A stretch of 64,000 bases of DNA, from positions 124,001-188,000 of the forward strand of contig CAJFVJ010000003.1 in the NCBI GenBank assembly GCA_904420445.1, given 5' to 3'. A program made the translations under genes and the position numbers. The notes below the pieces were generated by a model. That model saw only the letters and a program-made list of their open reading frames with translations, made no database searches and was not told the DNA's origin. The first letter of the stretch is position 1. Each line of letters opens with the position of its first letter. The stretch is from Candidatus Adamsella avium (GTDB lineage: Bacteria > Cyanobacteriota > Vampirovibrionia > Gastranaerophilales > CAJFVJ01). Positions 49,374 to 59,469 of this stretch are shown here, one piece after another.

Positions 49374-50132
49374 ATGAACGAAGATATAAAAAAAGCGCTC
49401 GACCATTTTCAGAAGATGGAATATAAAGAAGCGCTCGAAATTTTTGAAAGACTGCTTGAAGAAGAAGAGAATGCGGGACTTTTGAATAATATCGGAACAT
49501 GTTATTTCAAACTAGGAAATCTTGATAAAGCTCTCGAGTTTTACCAAAGAGGTTTGAGAGCTGATAGAGAGCTCAAACAGCTCTATAAAAACATCTCTGA
49601 TATTTATGTCGAAAAAGGTGACGTCATGAGTGCAATAGGTATTCTTCAAGACGCAGTATCAGCAATGCCTGATGAAGATTATCTCAGATATGCTCTTGCA
49701 AAGCTTTACATCAAAGACTGTCATCAGGATATAGCCGTTGATGAGCTGCAAAAAATTCTCGACCATAACCCTGATAACCTCGAAGCTAAATATGAGCTTG
49801 CAAAGATTTATTATGATGAAGGTTCATATGATGAGGCAGCCGAATATTATGAAAGCATAAGCGAAAAACTTGAGAATGCCGATATTTTCTTCTGGCTGGG
49901 TGAGTCTTATGCAGCGGCAGGCAACCTTGATAAGGCGATATTTGCTTATCTCCGTTCAATTTCCAAGAATGAGATGTATTACCCCTCATATAAGAAACTC
50001 GGATTATGCTATATGGCGCAGGATGACAAAGACAGCGCAGCGGAATTTTTCGAAGACTATCTCCAGTTTGATACTCCCGATGTAAAAGAAAGAGAAGAAA
50101 TAGAAAAAATTCTTGAGAAGCTTAAGGCTTAG
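49374..50132 (+). CDS. Tetratricopeptide repeat protein
   Basis: Multiple TPR units such as AGLLNNIGTCYFKLGNLDKALEFYQRGLRAD. Confidence 0.9.
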   Translation: MNEDIKKALDHFQKMEYKEALEIFERLLEEEENAGLLNNIGTCYFKLGNLDKALEFYQRGLRADRELKQLYKNISDIYVEKGDVMSAIGILQDAVSAMPDEDYLRYALAKLYIKDCHQDIAVDELQKILDHNPDNLEAKYELAKIYYDEGSYDEAAEYYESISEKLENADIFFWLGESYAAAGNLDKAIFAYLRSISKNEMYYPSYKKLGLCYMAQDDKDSAAEFFEDYLQFDTPDVKEREEIEKILEKLKA

Positions 50133-50760
50133 ATGAATTGAAAGTTTTGCAGTATTTTGAAATACAGCATTTCTCACAGAGCGGTCTTTGAGGTTTGCAA
50201 ATATTCTGACCGTGAGTAACGAGGATTGTGTTTATATCTAACCAGTATTTTTTCGGAAGTTTTTTCCTCAACTCCATTTCTGTTTCATCAGGAGTTTTGG
50301 TGCTTACATACCCGAGACGGTTTGATATCCTGTGAACATGGACATCAACGCATATCGCAGGGATTTGAAAACCTTTTGCGAGCGTAAGGTTCGCTGTTTT
50401 GCGTCCGACGCCGTTGAATTTCACAAGCTCATCAATCTCAGAGGGAACTTTTGAGTCGTATTTTTCGACAAGTTCTTTTGATAATTCAATAATCTGCCTT
50501 GCTTTATTCCTGTAAAATCCGACAGGATATATAGCCTGAGAGAGAATTTCTTCATCCATCGAAGCAAAGTCTTTCGGAGTTCTTCCGAGTTTGAGCATCC
50601 TCAAAGTCGCAGGATATGTCGTTTCGTCTTTTGTTCGAAGACTCAGGATACAGGATATAAGCACAAGAAAAGGATCATGGACATCTTCCATGTATTTGAC
50701 AAATTCACTCCGTGGTGAATCTTCTTTTTTCAAGAGTTGCATTATTTCATCAATTTTCAT
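50122..50760 (-). CDS. nth: Endonuclease III
   Basis: LISCILSLRTKDETT, FNGVGRKTANLTLAKGF, VDVHVHRISNRLG, CKPQRPLCEKCCISKYC [4Fe-4S] motif. Confidence 0.95.
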   Translation of the reverse strand: MKIDEIMQLLKKEDSPRSEFVKYMEDVHDPFLVLISCILSLRTKDETTYPATLRMLKLGRTPKDFASMDEEILSQAIYPVGFYRNKARQIIELSKELVEKYDSKVPSEIDELVKFNGVGRKTANLTLAKGFQIPAICVDVHVHRISNRLGYVSTKTPDETEMELRKKLPKKYWLDINTILVTHGQNICKPQRPLCEKCCISKYCKTFNSSKP

Positions 50761-50768
50761 GTTCTTTA

Positions 50769-51455
50769 TTATATGTCAAAAAGAAGTTTATTTCTCTCAA
50801 AATCCGAGAAATTTTCAATTCTCTCTTTGACTCCGAATTTTTCTTCGCCGCTCAGTTGTTTGGATTTATCCCCGACCACCGCAATAATCTTTCCTATCCC
50901 CGCTCTTGAGGCTGATTCAATTCCGAGGATTGCATCTTCAAACACTATGCAATCTTCAGGTTTTGTTTGAAGGATTTTTGCTGCTTTTTCATAGATATCG
51001 GGACTGGGCTTACCCTCGAGTGTTCCGTCGTCGTAGACAATTTTATCCAAATCAAACCATCTTTCAAGATGAAGCATCTCGACATAAAAATCAACATTCA
51101 TACGATTTGACGCCGTTGCTATGGTTCGTGGTATTTTATTATCCCGAAGATAGTTCAAAAAGTCTTCTGCTCCCCGAATCAGCCGGAAGTTTTTATCCTC
51201 ACGACACAGCTTTTGATAGATGAGTTCTTTTTCTGTTGAAAATTTGTCTACCTCAGCAGCATTGAGTTCTCTTCCGGTAATATATTCGAAAATAGCCTTG
51301 TTTGTCCTGCCGTGGATATTTTTTTCGAGTTCTTCATCAGAGAAAGGTTTCTCTCTGTATTTTGAGGTAATAATCTTCCACGCTCTGTCATGGTTTGCCG
51401 TATCAAAAACGAGAGTGCCGTTAAAATCAAATATTACGCTTTTATATCTTTTCAT
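50769..51455 (-). CDS. HAD-superfamily hydrolase (beta-phosphoglucomutase-like)
   Basis: SVIFDFNGTLVFDT, TIATASNRMNV, VFEDAILGIESASRAG. Confidence 0.88.
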   Translation of the reverse strand: MKRYKSVIFDFNGTLVFDTANHDRAWKIITSKYREKPFSDEELEKNIHGRTNKAIFEYITGRELNAAEVDKFSTEKELIYQKLCREDKNFRLIRGAEDFLNYLRDNKIPRTIATASNRMNVDFYVEMLHLERWFDLDKIVYDDGTLEGKPSPDIYEKAAKILQTKPEDCIVFEDAILGIESASRAGIGKIIAVVGDKSKQLSGEEKFGVKERIENFSDFERNKLLFDI

Positions 51456-51478
51456 CTTCTTACCAGCCGGAGTTATAC

Positions 51479-52816
51479 TTATATTCTTATTCTTATGTAG
51501 TCAATAAATTTATCTGGGTCTTTATTCCACTCATAAGTCCATTTTTTTGCAATGATATCAGCTTGAGTCTGTCTGTGAGAAACAAGTTTTTCAATCGGGG
51601 TTAAATATATGCTCTCATCCCTATATCCTCCCTCTTCTGCCTGTTTTTTGAGAGATTTTTTTGCAATATCAACAAGATTATTTGCAATATCAAAGAGATT
51701 TACACCCATAAAATTTACGTTCAAACCGATATGAGGAAGGGATTTTCGAAGGATATTGATTGTTATCCAGTTAAAGTCTTCTACCGTTGAGAAAGCCTCA
51801 TCAAGAGTCTCCTCATCATACATAAGCCCTTTCCACAGAGCAAAGAACGAATACATCAAATCAGTGTTCTGACAGTCGCAGTTTCTTATTTCGATAACAT
51901 CTTTAAGACGGACATCAGGAAAATATAAGCTCATATGCATAAACCAATCGTCCATATCAACTTCGCCACGATTCAGAAGTTCCTTGAACGTTGATTTTGA
52001 GTTTTTACCCGTTTTTTGATTGTATATGACAGGTTTTGCAAGAAGCAGATTGCAGTAATTTTCAAAAGAGTATTCGAGTTCTCTATGGAATAGTCTGCTG
52101 TCAATCAGCCCGCATCTGTTTTCGTCCACATGCAGCCAGGCATTTGTTCTGCAAGACCTGTAATTTGAGAGTTTACCTCCTCTTATCGGCGAGTTTGCGA
52201 ACATTGCACTGACTATCGGTGATAAGAATGTGGCGCATCTGAGTTTGTTTATGGCATCCTCTTCTGAAGAATAATCAATATTCACCTGAAGACCTGCTGT
52301 TTCTCTCATCATAATTTCTGCATTTGTACCGATTGATTTGAAATAGCTGTCCATAAGGCGGTATCTCATCTTTGGAATAAGATTGATATTCTCATAAGTT
52401 GAAAAAGGCTGTATGCCGTACCCGAGCCACAGAAAACCCATTTCATCAGCTATCTCATCGGTAAGCATATTATAACTGTCTATTTTTGCTTTGCACTCAT
52501 GAATGGTTTGATACGGCGCAAGGCTCAATTCGACCTGCGCCCCCGGTTCGAGAGAAATTTTTTCATTTTCTGTTTGCAATCCAAGGAGATGTTTATTTTC
52601 TGCTATGTCTTCCGCATTGATTTTCTCTTTGAGCGTTTGAAGATACTCTTTGATTTCTTTGTAGTCAACAGCTTTATAATTCTTTTTCTTTACTGCAAGT
52701 TTTTCATATTCGGCGCCGATTTTAAATTTGTCAGGAGATTTTATACCGCTGTAGAATATCTCGCAGAGTTGTGATTTATGTTTGATAATTTTATTTTTTT
52801 CAAGGGTTTCTTTCAT
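51479..52816 (-). CDS. Glutamate-cysteine ligase, GCS2 family
   Basis: KIGAEYEKLAV, SLEPGAQVELSLAPYQTIHE, MMRETAGLQVNIDYSSEEDA, FANSPIRGGKLSNYRSCRTNAW. Confidence 0.85.
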   Translation of the reverse strand: MKETLEKNKIIKHKSQLCEIFYSGIKSPDKFKIGAEYEKLAVKKKNYKAVDYKEIKEYLQTLKEKINAEDIAENKHLLGLQTENEKISLEPGAQVELSLAPYQTIHECKAKIDSYNMLTDEIADEMGFLWLGYGIQPFSTYENINLIPKMRYRLMDSYFKSIGTNAEIMMRETAGLQVNIDYSSEEDAINKLRCATFLSPIVSAMFANSPIRGGKLSNYRSCRTNAWLHVDENRCGLIDSRLFHRELEYSFENYCNLLLAKPVIYNQKTGKNSKSTFKELLNRGEVDMDDWFMHMSLYFPDVRLKDVIEIRNCDCQNTDLMYSFFALWKGLMYDEETLDEAFSTVEDFNWITINILRKSLPHIGLNVNFMGVNLFDIANNLVDIAKKSLKKQAEEGGYRDESIYLTPIEKLVSHRQTQADIIAKKWTYEWNKDPDKFIDYIRIRI

Positions 52817-52894
52817 GGATTGCTGACTTTTTTTATTCTAAGTTATTTTTATCGTAAAATATTATTTGTTTACATTATCCTCACGGGGGCTGAG

Positions 52895-53722
52895 ATGGAT
52901 TATTTCTCAAGAGCGAGAAGTTTCAGAACAAAAAAGAAACTAGGACAAAATTTTTTGATAAGCGGACAGGTAATCAACTCGATTATCAAATATGCCAACC
53001 TCTCAAAAGACGATACAGTCCTTGAAATCGGTCCCGGAATAGGTTTTGTAACCGAAAAAGCGGCACCCGAAGTCAAAAGACTAATCGCAGTCGAAATTGA
53101 TGAAGATGCCATAGATGTCCTCTCTGATTTGCCGTTCAATAATATTGATATTATAAACAAAGATATTTTACAAACGGACTTTTCAGAGCTTAGTGATGAA
53201 CGTGTAAAAATCATTGCAAATATTCCATATTATATTACATCACCGATTCTTGTGCATCTGCTCGGGGAAATCGATGAACAAACAAACAAGAACAGAAACC
53301 TGATTTCTGAAATTATTCTTATGGTGCAATATGAAGTTGCAAAGAGAATTGTTGCAACAAATGATAGCAGGTCAAAGGATTATGGTTTGCTTTCGATTTT
53401 GTGCAATTTCTGGGCAGAAACAGAGCTGCTTGAAACTGTGCCTGCTTCTGCTTTTTATCCGAAGCCGAAGGTTGACTCGGCTCTTGTTCGTCTGAGAATA
53501 AGAAAAACTCCGCTCTTTGAACTTGATGACCCCAAAAAATTCAGAAGAGTAATAAAAGGCGCTTTCGCCATGAGGAGAAAGACTCTTGTGAACTCTCTTT
53601 CTTCTTCAGGGTTTCCGAAAGAAAAAATAAAATCGGCACTCGCTGAATTAGGGTTCAGCGAAAATATCAGAGCCGAAAATTTATCGATAGAAGATTTCAA
53701 AAACTTATCTCAAAAGTTGTAG
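52895..53722 (+). CDS. rsmA: 16S rRNA (adenine(1518)-N6/adenine(1519)-N6)-dimethyltransferase
   Basis: KKKLGQNFLISGQVINSI, VLEIGPGIGFVTEKA, IIANIPYYITSPIL. Confidence 0.95.
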   Translation: MDYFSRARSFRTKKKLGQNFLISGQVINSIIKYANLSKDDTVLEIGPGIGFVTEKAAPEVKRLIAVEIDEDAIDVLSDLPFNNIDIINKDILQTDFSELSDERVKIIANIPYYITSPILVHLLGEIDEQTNKNRNLISEIILMVQYEVAKRIVATNDSRSKDYGLLSILCNFWAETELLETVPASAFYPKPKVDSALVRLRIRKTPLFELDDPKKFRRVIKGAFAMRRKTLVNSLSSSGFPKEKIKSALAELGFSENIRAENLSIEDFKNLSQKL

Positions 53723-53731
53723 AGGTGTCTT

Positions 53732-54598
53732 ATGCAAAGTATAAAGGTTAAAACTCCCGCTAAAATCAATCTTACCTTAGAGATTCTTAACAAGCGTACT
53801 GACGGATTTCACAACATCCAGAGTATTATGCAGGCAGTCAGCTTGTTTGATTTTATTACAATTAATATTGAAGATAGTGAAGAAAACAAAATTTCAATCT
53901 CAGGGAACAGCATGGAAATACCTTATGACTCGAGAAATATTGCTCATAAGGCAGCCTCATTGTTTTTTGAAAAAACTGGCATAAGCGGAAAAAATGTTGA
54001 TATATACATAGAAAAACATATCCCTGTTGAAGCGGGGCTTGCAGGCGGCAGTTCGAATGCAGCAGGAGTGCTGCATGGTTTAAACAAAATTTTCGGACTT
54101 CCTCTATCGGGGACAGAGCTTTCTGCTCTCGCCGCTCAAATCGGGTCTGATGTAAGTTTTTGTTTGTTCGGCGGTGCAAAACTTGCGTCAGGACGGGGAG
54201 AAATCCTTGAACGTGTCGAATCAGCCGATTGCGACATTGTTATAGTAAAGCCTGATGATGTGTCAATATCGACAAAAGAGGCTTATCAGAAATTCTCAGA
54301 ATTAGAAGACAAACCAAAGACGAATAATACGCTAAAAGTTTTTATGGCACTGAACAGGCATGAAGATATATCTCATCTGCTTTTGAATCACTTTGAGCTG
54401 CCGATATTGAGGGATTATCCGAGAATAGGGGAAATCAAGAGTCTGTTGATTGCAGCAGGATGTAAAAATGCGCTGATGTCAGGAAGCGGGTCATCTGTGT
54501 TCGGGATTTTATCAGATAAGTTCTCAATGCCCGAGATAGAAAATGCAAAACATTTTGTTGTGAAGACCATCAAACATGGGGTTACGACGCAGGTTTAG
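53732..54598 (+). CDS. ispE: 4-diphosphocytidyl-2-C-methyl-D-erythritol kinase
   Basis: KTPAKINLTLEILNKRTDGFHNIQSIMQAV, IPVEAGLAGGSSNAAGVLHGLN, ALMSGSGSSVFGI. Confidence 0.95.
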   Translation: MQSIKVKTPAKINLTLEILNKRTDGFHNIQSIMQAVSLFDFITINIEDSEENKISISGNSMEIPYDSRNIAHKAASLFFEKTGISGKNVDIYIEKHIPVEAGLAGGSSNAAGVLHGLNKIFGLPLSGTELSALAAQIGSDVSFCLFGGAKLASGRGEILERVESADCDIVIVKPDDVSISTKEAYQKFSELEDKPKTNNTLKVFMALNRHEDISHLLLNHFELPILRDYPRIGEIKSLLIAAGCKNALMSGSGSSVFGILSDKFSMPEIENAKHFVVKTIKHGVTTQV

Positions 54599-54611
54599 TA
54601 AAATTTTCAAA

Positions 54612-54686
54612 TGGAGCGGACGACGAGGCTCGAACTCGCGACGTCAACCTTGGGAAGGTTGCATTCTACCACTGAATTACGTCCGC
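54612..54686 (-). tRNA. tRNA-Gly(CCC)
   Basis: GCGGACGTAATTCAGTGGTAGAATGCAACCTTCCCAAGGTTGACGTCGCGAGTTCGAGCCTCGTCGTCCGCTCCA; loop TTCCCAA. Confidence 0.93.
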
Positions 54687-54760
54687 ATTTGTTACGCTAA
54701 AGATTATAGCACAATCATGTTATTTTTAGGTATAAAATTTTTGATAAACCAAATAAAAAA

Positions 54761-54780
54761 CCTGTTCTTTAGAACAGGTC
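54761..54780 (-). terminator. Terminator of tRNA-Gln
   Basis: ACCTGTTCT-TT-AGAACAGGT flanked by A/T tracts. Confidence 0.75.
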
Positions 54781-54789
54781 TTTTAAAAA

Positions 54790-54862
54790 CTGGGGCGGAA
54801 GGATTCGAACCTCCGGAATGGCTGGACCAAAACCAGCTGCCTTACCACTTGGCGACGCCCCA
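54790..54862 (-). tRNA. tRNA-Gln(TTG)
   Basis: TGGGGCGTCGCCAAGTGGTAAGGCAGCTGGTTTTGGTCCAGCCATTCCGGAGGTTCGAATCCTTCCGCCCCAG; weak U1:A72, discriminator G73. Confidence 0.95.
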
Positions 54863-54928
54863 TTGCGTCTGTGACATTTTTCATTTTATTAACACCACAG
54901 CTCAATGTCAAGTACCATATTTAGGAAC

Positions 54929-55050
54929 TTATATAGCAAATTCCTCAGATACTATTAAAAGTCCGTCATTCTGAGGGCTTTTGCCCGAAGAATCCTTTCT
55001 GATTTTGCTAACGCTCAGTATGACGTTGTTTTAGAAATTTTGCTATATAA
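54929..55050. repeat. MITE-like dispersed repeat, copy 2 (122 bp)
   Basis: Perfect 11-bp TIR TTATATAGCAA...TTGCTATATAA and shared core GTCCGTCATTCTGAGGGCTTTxGC...CTAACGCTCAGTATGACGTTGTT. Confidence 0.85.
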
Positions 55051-55094
55051 ATCCCCATATTTATATTTTTCTTCTCTCACGCTAGAATATAAGA

Positions 55095-56306
55095 ATGAAC
55101 AATATAGCAATAATCGGCGCAGGTCCATCAGGTGCAATGGCTGCTATCATCGCATCAGAAAATGCCGCAAATCAAATTACATTATTCGATAAATCTTCTC
55201 TGCTGCAAACACTCCTCTGCACGGGCGGGGGACGGTGCAATCTTTCTTATGCAGAGTTTGATAACAGAGAGCTTGCAAAATTTTACCCAAGAGGCGGAAA
55301 GTTTCTCCTCTCTGTTTTCTCACAGTTTTCTGTTGAAGATAGCGTTGAATTTTTCAAAAACTTAGGTGTCGAAACTTATACTCAACCTGATAACAGAATC
55401 TTCCCGAAATCAAACAAAGCATCAGATATCAGAAATGCCCTTCTGAAGGCTCTCAACAAGCCGAATATAAAAACAGAAAAAACTTCAATATCAGATGTAG
55501 AATATTCAAACAACAAATTCCATCTTATTGCCCAAAACGGAAAAGCAATGGAGTTTGACAATCTTGTAATCTCAACAGGAGGACGTGGCAACGGGCATAA
55601 ACTGGCAAAAAAATTGTCACACTCAATCACCCCCCTGAGACCTGCGCTGTGCTCGCTTGTTATAAAAGAAAGCACATTCAAAGAATTGAGCGGGCTTACA
55701 TTGAAAAATATCAAAGCTGATGTGTATTTTGGCGGAGAAAAACAGTTTACGCAGAGCGGTGATTTTTTGTTCACACATTTTGGAGTAAGCGGTCCGCTTG
55801 TTTATAAGATAAGTTCATACTCTGCTTTCTTTGATTATTCAGAGCTTACACCGCTGAATATAAAACTCAACCTTGTTAACAAAGCTGAAGATGAGTTTGA
55901 TAAAATTTTGGCATTGAATTTTTTGAACAACGGGAAAAAATCTCTGCTTAATGTTATTTCTGAATATATTCCAAAAAGTTTAGCAAAGGCGGTCTTAAAC
56001 TCACTTGATGAAGACTGTGAAAAAAAAGTATCTGAAGTAAACAAGGCTACAAGAAGAAAAATAGCCTCAACTCTGTGCTGTTTTGAGCTTAATGCAATCA
56101 AAACACATCAGGGAGGAGAAGTTGTTACGGCAGGAGGAGTCGATTTGAATGAACTTAATCCCAAAACATTAGAATCAAAAATTATCAAAAATCTCTTTTT
56201 CTGCGGAGAAATTTTGAATATTGACGGTCTGACAGGCGGATTCAATTTGCAGAACTGCTGGAGCAGCGGTTTTGTTGTCGGAAACTCACTCAAAAACAGA
56301 GTTTAA
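55095..56306 (+). CDS. HI0933/YhiN-family flavoprotein
   Basis: IAIIGAGPSGAMAAIIA, CTGGGRCNLS, TFKELSGLTLKN, TAGGVDLNEL, FCGEILNIDGLTGGFNLQNCWSSGFVVG. Confidence 0.92.
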   Translation: MNNIAIIGAGPSGAMAAIIASENAANQITLFDKSSLLQTLLCTGGGRCNLSYAEFDNRELAKFYPRGGKFLLSVFSQFSVEDSVEFFKNLGVETYTQPDNRIFPKSNKASDIRNALLKALNKPNIKTEKTSISDVEYSNNKFHLIAQNGKAMEFDNLVISTGGRGNGHKLAKKLSHSITPLRPALCSLVIKESTFKELSGLTLKNIKADVYFGGEKQFTQSGDFLFTHFGVSGPLVYKISSYSAFFDYSELTPLNIKLNLVNKAEDEFDKILALNFLNNGKKSLLNVISEYIPKSLAKAVLNSLDEDCEKKVSEVNKATRRKIASTLCCFELNAIKTHQGGEVVTAGGVDLNELNPKTLESKIIKNLFFCGEILNIDGLTGGFNLQNCWSSGFVVGNSLKNRV

Positions 56307-58696
56307 TTATCACTGTCTTTTCTTATTTCTCTAACCAGATCAACTATGAGGTGTCGTGCCCTTTCTCCACTGTTGTCTATTGCCAAAGAGATGTCTTTTT
56401 TCAACGTTTCTTTTTCACTGTGAGATATTGAACTATCATGATTTATGTCATAGTTTTCTTTCAGCGTTTGATAAATTTTTTGAGGGTCTTTTTCTGTTTT
56501 TCCATCAATTTTCACAACAAGAGGAGAATTTAGAGTTACACCATCAAGGTCAATTCTGCCGCCTGCTGCACCGCCGTGACCTCCGCCGCCAAATAAATTG
56601 GCAAGCAATTCAGCATAAATTGTACCTGGTTGTGACCTGAAAGACAGTCTTATACCGTTTTGGTCAGCTATATTTGATTTTTCATCAATGCAGCCTTCTT
56701 TTTTATCCTGTATCATCAAAACGGCTATTTTATCATCTTCATATGGAGAGCGATATGCTTCTATAAACTTTTTCAGACCATTCTGGCAATCATTTTTGTT
56801 TTTTTCATTGAAAATAGGATTTTCTCTTAAAGCACTCATAACTTCAGAGTATTTAAAACTATTTTGAACATCAAGAAGAGTAACCTTCTTATCAGTTTTC
56901 ATTGCTTCCTGCCAGACTTCATACATTTTGTCATAATCTACTTCAACAAAACCTACGCCTGCATCTTGAGAAACAGAGAGTCCGCTGAGAGAATATTTTA
57001 TCATTGTTTCTCTCGGAGATGAGCCGATTGCTGCAGAAGCATTGCTATCAGATATGTCATAGACAATATGTTCTCTGAGCCATTTTTTATCAACCTTGTT
57101 TCCGAGTCTTGAAATTAACCATTTTGACATACCCTCAGGGAGAAAATTCGGACGTTCTTTGACAGGTTTTTTGATATCTTCAGGCGTAAGGTTTGCGCTT
57201 CTGATAAAAGAACCCGTATCCGTTGAAGTTCCTGTTATGATACTTGCGACAAATTGTTTTGCATAATCAAGATTATTCTTCAAAACACCGTTGAGTATGC
57301 CTGCTCTATCAGCAACAACGGTAACAAGTTGAGTTGCTGATGGAACAGCTTCGCAGACGAGGGAGAGATTATTTTTTTCGATTTTTTTCATATCCACGCC
57401 TGTTTTATCTTTTGCCTCATTCCATTCTGAGGGTCGATAAGGGTGATGGTCTATATAGATAACTTTGCCCGCATTCTCAATATAGTCTTTGTAAGCAGCA
57501 CTAAACCTACTTGGAGTCGGAATGTCCATGAGAATTACCAAATCATATTTTGTCGGTGCTTCACCTTTTGCGGCATCCGGGTCAAACAAATTTCTGCTCT
57601 TTTTCAGTGCTGCAAGTTCTTTTTCAAAAATTCTCCGCTGCTCATAATTTTGTTTTGTATTCTTTTCTGATTTAAGTCTTTTTATATTTTCTTCAAGTTC
57701 GTTTATTTTTTCTTGATTGAAAGGTCTTTTCACATTTTCTATACCGGGCATTTTATCCCTGAATAACCCAGGGATTTTATCATCTACGGTGCAGTCAACT
57801 CTTCTATCAGGATAAGCTCCTTTGATAGCCGCATGCATACCAAGAACACATCCGAGGGTATCCCCATCAGGCAGACAATGACCGATGAGTAAAATATTTT
57901 TATTATTAGGGTTGTTTATTTCATCTACTATTGTATCAATTGTATCCTCAATCGCTTTTGCAGCCTGAGTACCGTTTTTTTGAGCTTCTATATCAAAAAT
58001 TCTCTGCAAAACTTCTTTTGGAGAAGCTTTTGGCTGATAAGGGATTATAACATCTTTTATTTCTTTATCATCAGAGTTGAGAAGCCTGTCAAAAGTCCTA
58101 TCGACTTTTTGTTTCATCTTCTCATCTTTGCCTGTATATAAAAGATTTGCACGAAGTCCAATCGTCGCCGCCCCTTTTGAAGTTCCAGCAACGACATTTG
58201 AGAGTTCAAACCTGAAATCATTCGGATGTTTTTCTATCATCTTTGAGATATAAGGTGTAATCTCATCAGGCACACGCCCTATTTCTCCGAATTTTGAATC
58301 TTCAAGAAAAATAACTTTTTCATTATCAGAAGAAGTGACAATTTTGTAGTTCAGTTTTTGCCCGTCTCTCCAGTTGCTCTCAGCAAGTTTGATTACTGAT
58401 TTATCTTTTGCATTCGGACTAGCTCCCAAAGAACCTTTCTGGTGTTGAGAAACCCCTCTGACTCTCATCTGTATCCCGGGGTAGCGGGGGTCTTTCAATG
58501 TACCTGCAAAGTTGATACTGATAACATTTTTATTTCTTATCAGCTGAATAGGAGAAGTTTGAAGACTTCTTTCAAAAGAGTCTGTTTTTTCCAAAAACGG
58601 ATAGTGTGGGTTAGGATTTTTTATTTGAAAATTATTGTATAAACCTGTTCTAAAATAGTTAGAAAGACCTACAGAGCGGTCTTTATTGTTAATCAT
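56303..58696 (-). CDS. DHH/DHHA1-family phosphoesterase-like protein with a long N-terminal extension and an EF-hand-like loop
   Basis: LLIGHCLPDGDTLGCVLGMHAAI, VIYIDHHPYRPSEW, LFGGGGHGGAAGGRI; DINHDSSISHSE near the C-terminus. Confidence 0.82.
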   Translation of the reverse strand: MINNKDRSVGLSNYFRTGLYNNFQIKNPNPHYPFLEKTDSFERSLQTSPIQLIRNKNVISINFAGTLKDPRYPGIQMRVRGVSQHQKGSLGASPNAKDKSVIKLAESNWRDGQKLNYKIVTSSDNEKVIFLEDSKFGEIGRVPDEITPYISKMIEKHPNDFRFELSNVVAGTSKGAATIGLRANLLYTGKDEKMKQKVDRTFDRLLNSDDKEIKDVIIPYQPKASPKEVLQRIFDIEAQKNGTQAAKAIEDTIDTIVDEINNPNNKNILLIGHCLPDGDTLGCVLGMHAAIKGAYPDRRVDCTVDDKIPGLFRDKMPGIENVKRPFNQEKINELEENIKRLKSEKNTKQNYEQRRIFEKELAALKKSRNLFDPDAAKGEAPTKYDLVILMDIPTPSRFSAAYKDYIENAGKVIYIDHHPYRPSEWNEAKDKTGVDMKKIEKNNLSLVCEAVPSATQLVTVVADRAGILNGVLKNNLDYAKQFVASIITGTSTDTGSFIRSANLTPEDIKKPVKERPNFLPEGMSKWLISRLGNKVDKKWLREHIVYDISDSNASAAIGSSPRETMIKYSLSGLSVSQDAGVGFVEVDYDKMYEVWQEAMKTDKKVTLLDVQNSFKYSEVMSALRENPIFNEKNKNDCQNGLKKFIEAYRSPYEDDKIAVLMIQDKKEGCIDEKSNIADQNGIRLSFRSQPGTIYAELLANLFGGGGHGGAAGGRIDLDGVTLNSPLVVKIDGKTEKDPQKIYQTLKENYDINHDSSISHSEKETLKKDISLAIDNSGERARHLIVDLVREIRKDSDN

Positions 58697-58803
58697 AATG
58701 CAGCCTCACAGTGTCTTCTATTGGTTTAAAGCGATGAATATTTTTTTTTGATAATAGAAGATATAATTATTAAGAACTTGTAAAACTCATGGGAGCAAAC
58801 TTA

Positions 58804-59469
58804 ATGAAAAAGATAATCTATTGCGATTTTGACGGAACAATCACCAAGGAAGATACATTGAGAAAATTTTTTACCTTATTCACAGGCGATAGATGGCTGG
58901 AAGCCGAACAATTGTGGTCAAAAGGGCAAATCAGCTCGCAAGAATGTCTTATTTCAGAGTTGAATTTGATAGAACACATATCAGAGAAAGAACTTGAAGA
59001 TTTTCTTTCAACAATAGAAATAGATGAATATTTCTGCGAGTTTTATGAGTTTATAAAATCCATGAACTATGATTTTGTAATCTTAAGCGACGGTTTTGAT
59101 TTATTCATCGAGAGAGTGTTGAAGAGATATAACTTATCTGAAATTTTGTTTTATTCAAATGCGCTAAAAATTGAAGACTGCAAGCTGTCTGTTGATTTTC
59201 CGAACTCAAATCCAAATTGCCTGCGTTCATCAGGCACCTGCAAGTGTTCAAAAATTACCCGACCGGATTTTTATTATATCGGAGATGGTATATCCGATGT
59301 GTGCATTGCAAAAAAAGCTCAAACATTGTTTGCTAAACATAATCTGAAAAAATATTGCGATGAAAACAAAATAGATTATGTGTCTTTTGATTCGTTCAAA
59401 GATATTTTGAACGTTTTTGCAGACAGAGGAGGCTTTAATGCAAAAGTTGAGGGGATTCGTATCAGATGA
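58804..59469 (+). CDS. HAD-superfamily phosphatase (MtnX/PHOSPHO-like)
   Basis: IIYCDFDGTITKEDTLRKFF, VILSDGFDLFIERVL, YYIGDGISDVCIAKKAQTLFAK. Confidence 0.85.
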   Translation: MKKIIYCDFDGTITKEDTLRKFFTLFTGDRWLEAEQLWSKGQISSQECLISELNLIEHISEKELEDFLSTIEIDEYFCEFYEFIKSMNYDFVILSDGFDLFIERVLKRYNLSEILFYSNALKIEDCKLSVDFPNSNPNCLRSSGTCKCSKITRPDFYYIGDGISDVCIAKKAQTLFAKHNLKKYCDENKIDYVSFDSFKDILNVFADRGGFNAKVEGIRIR

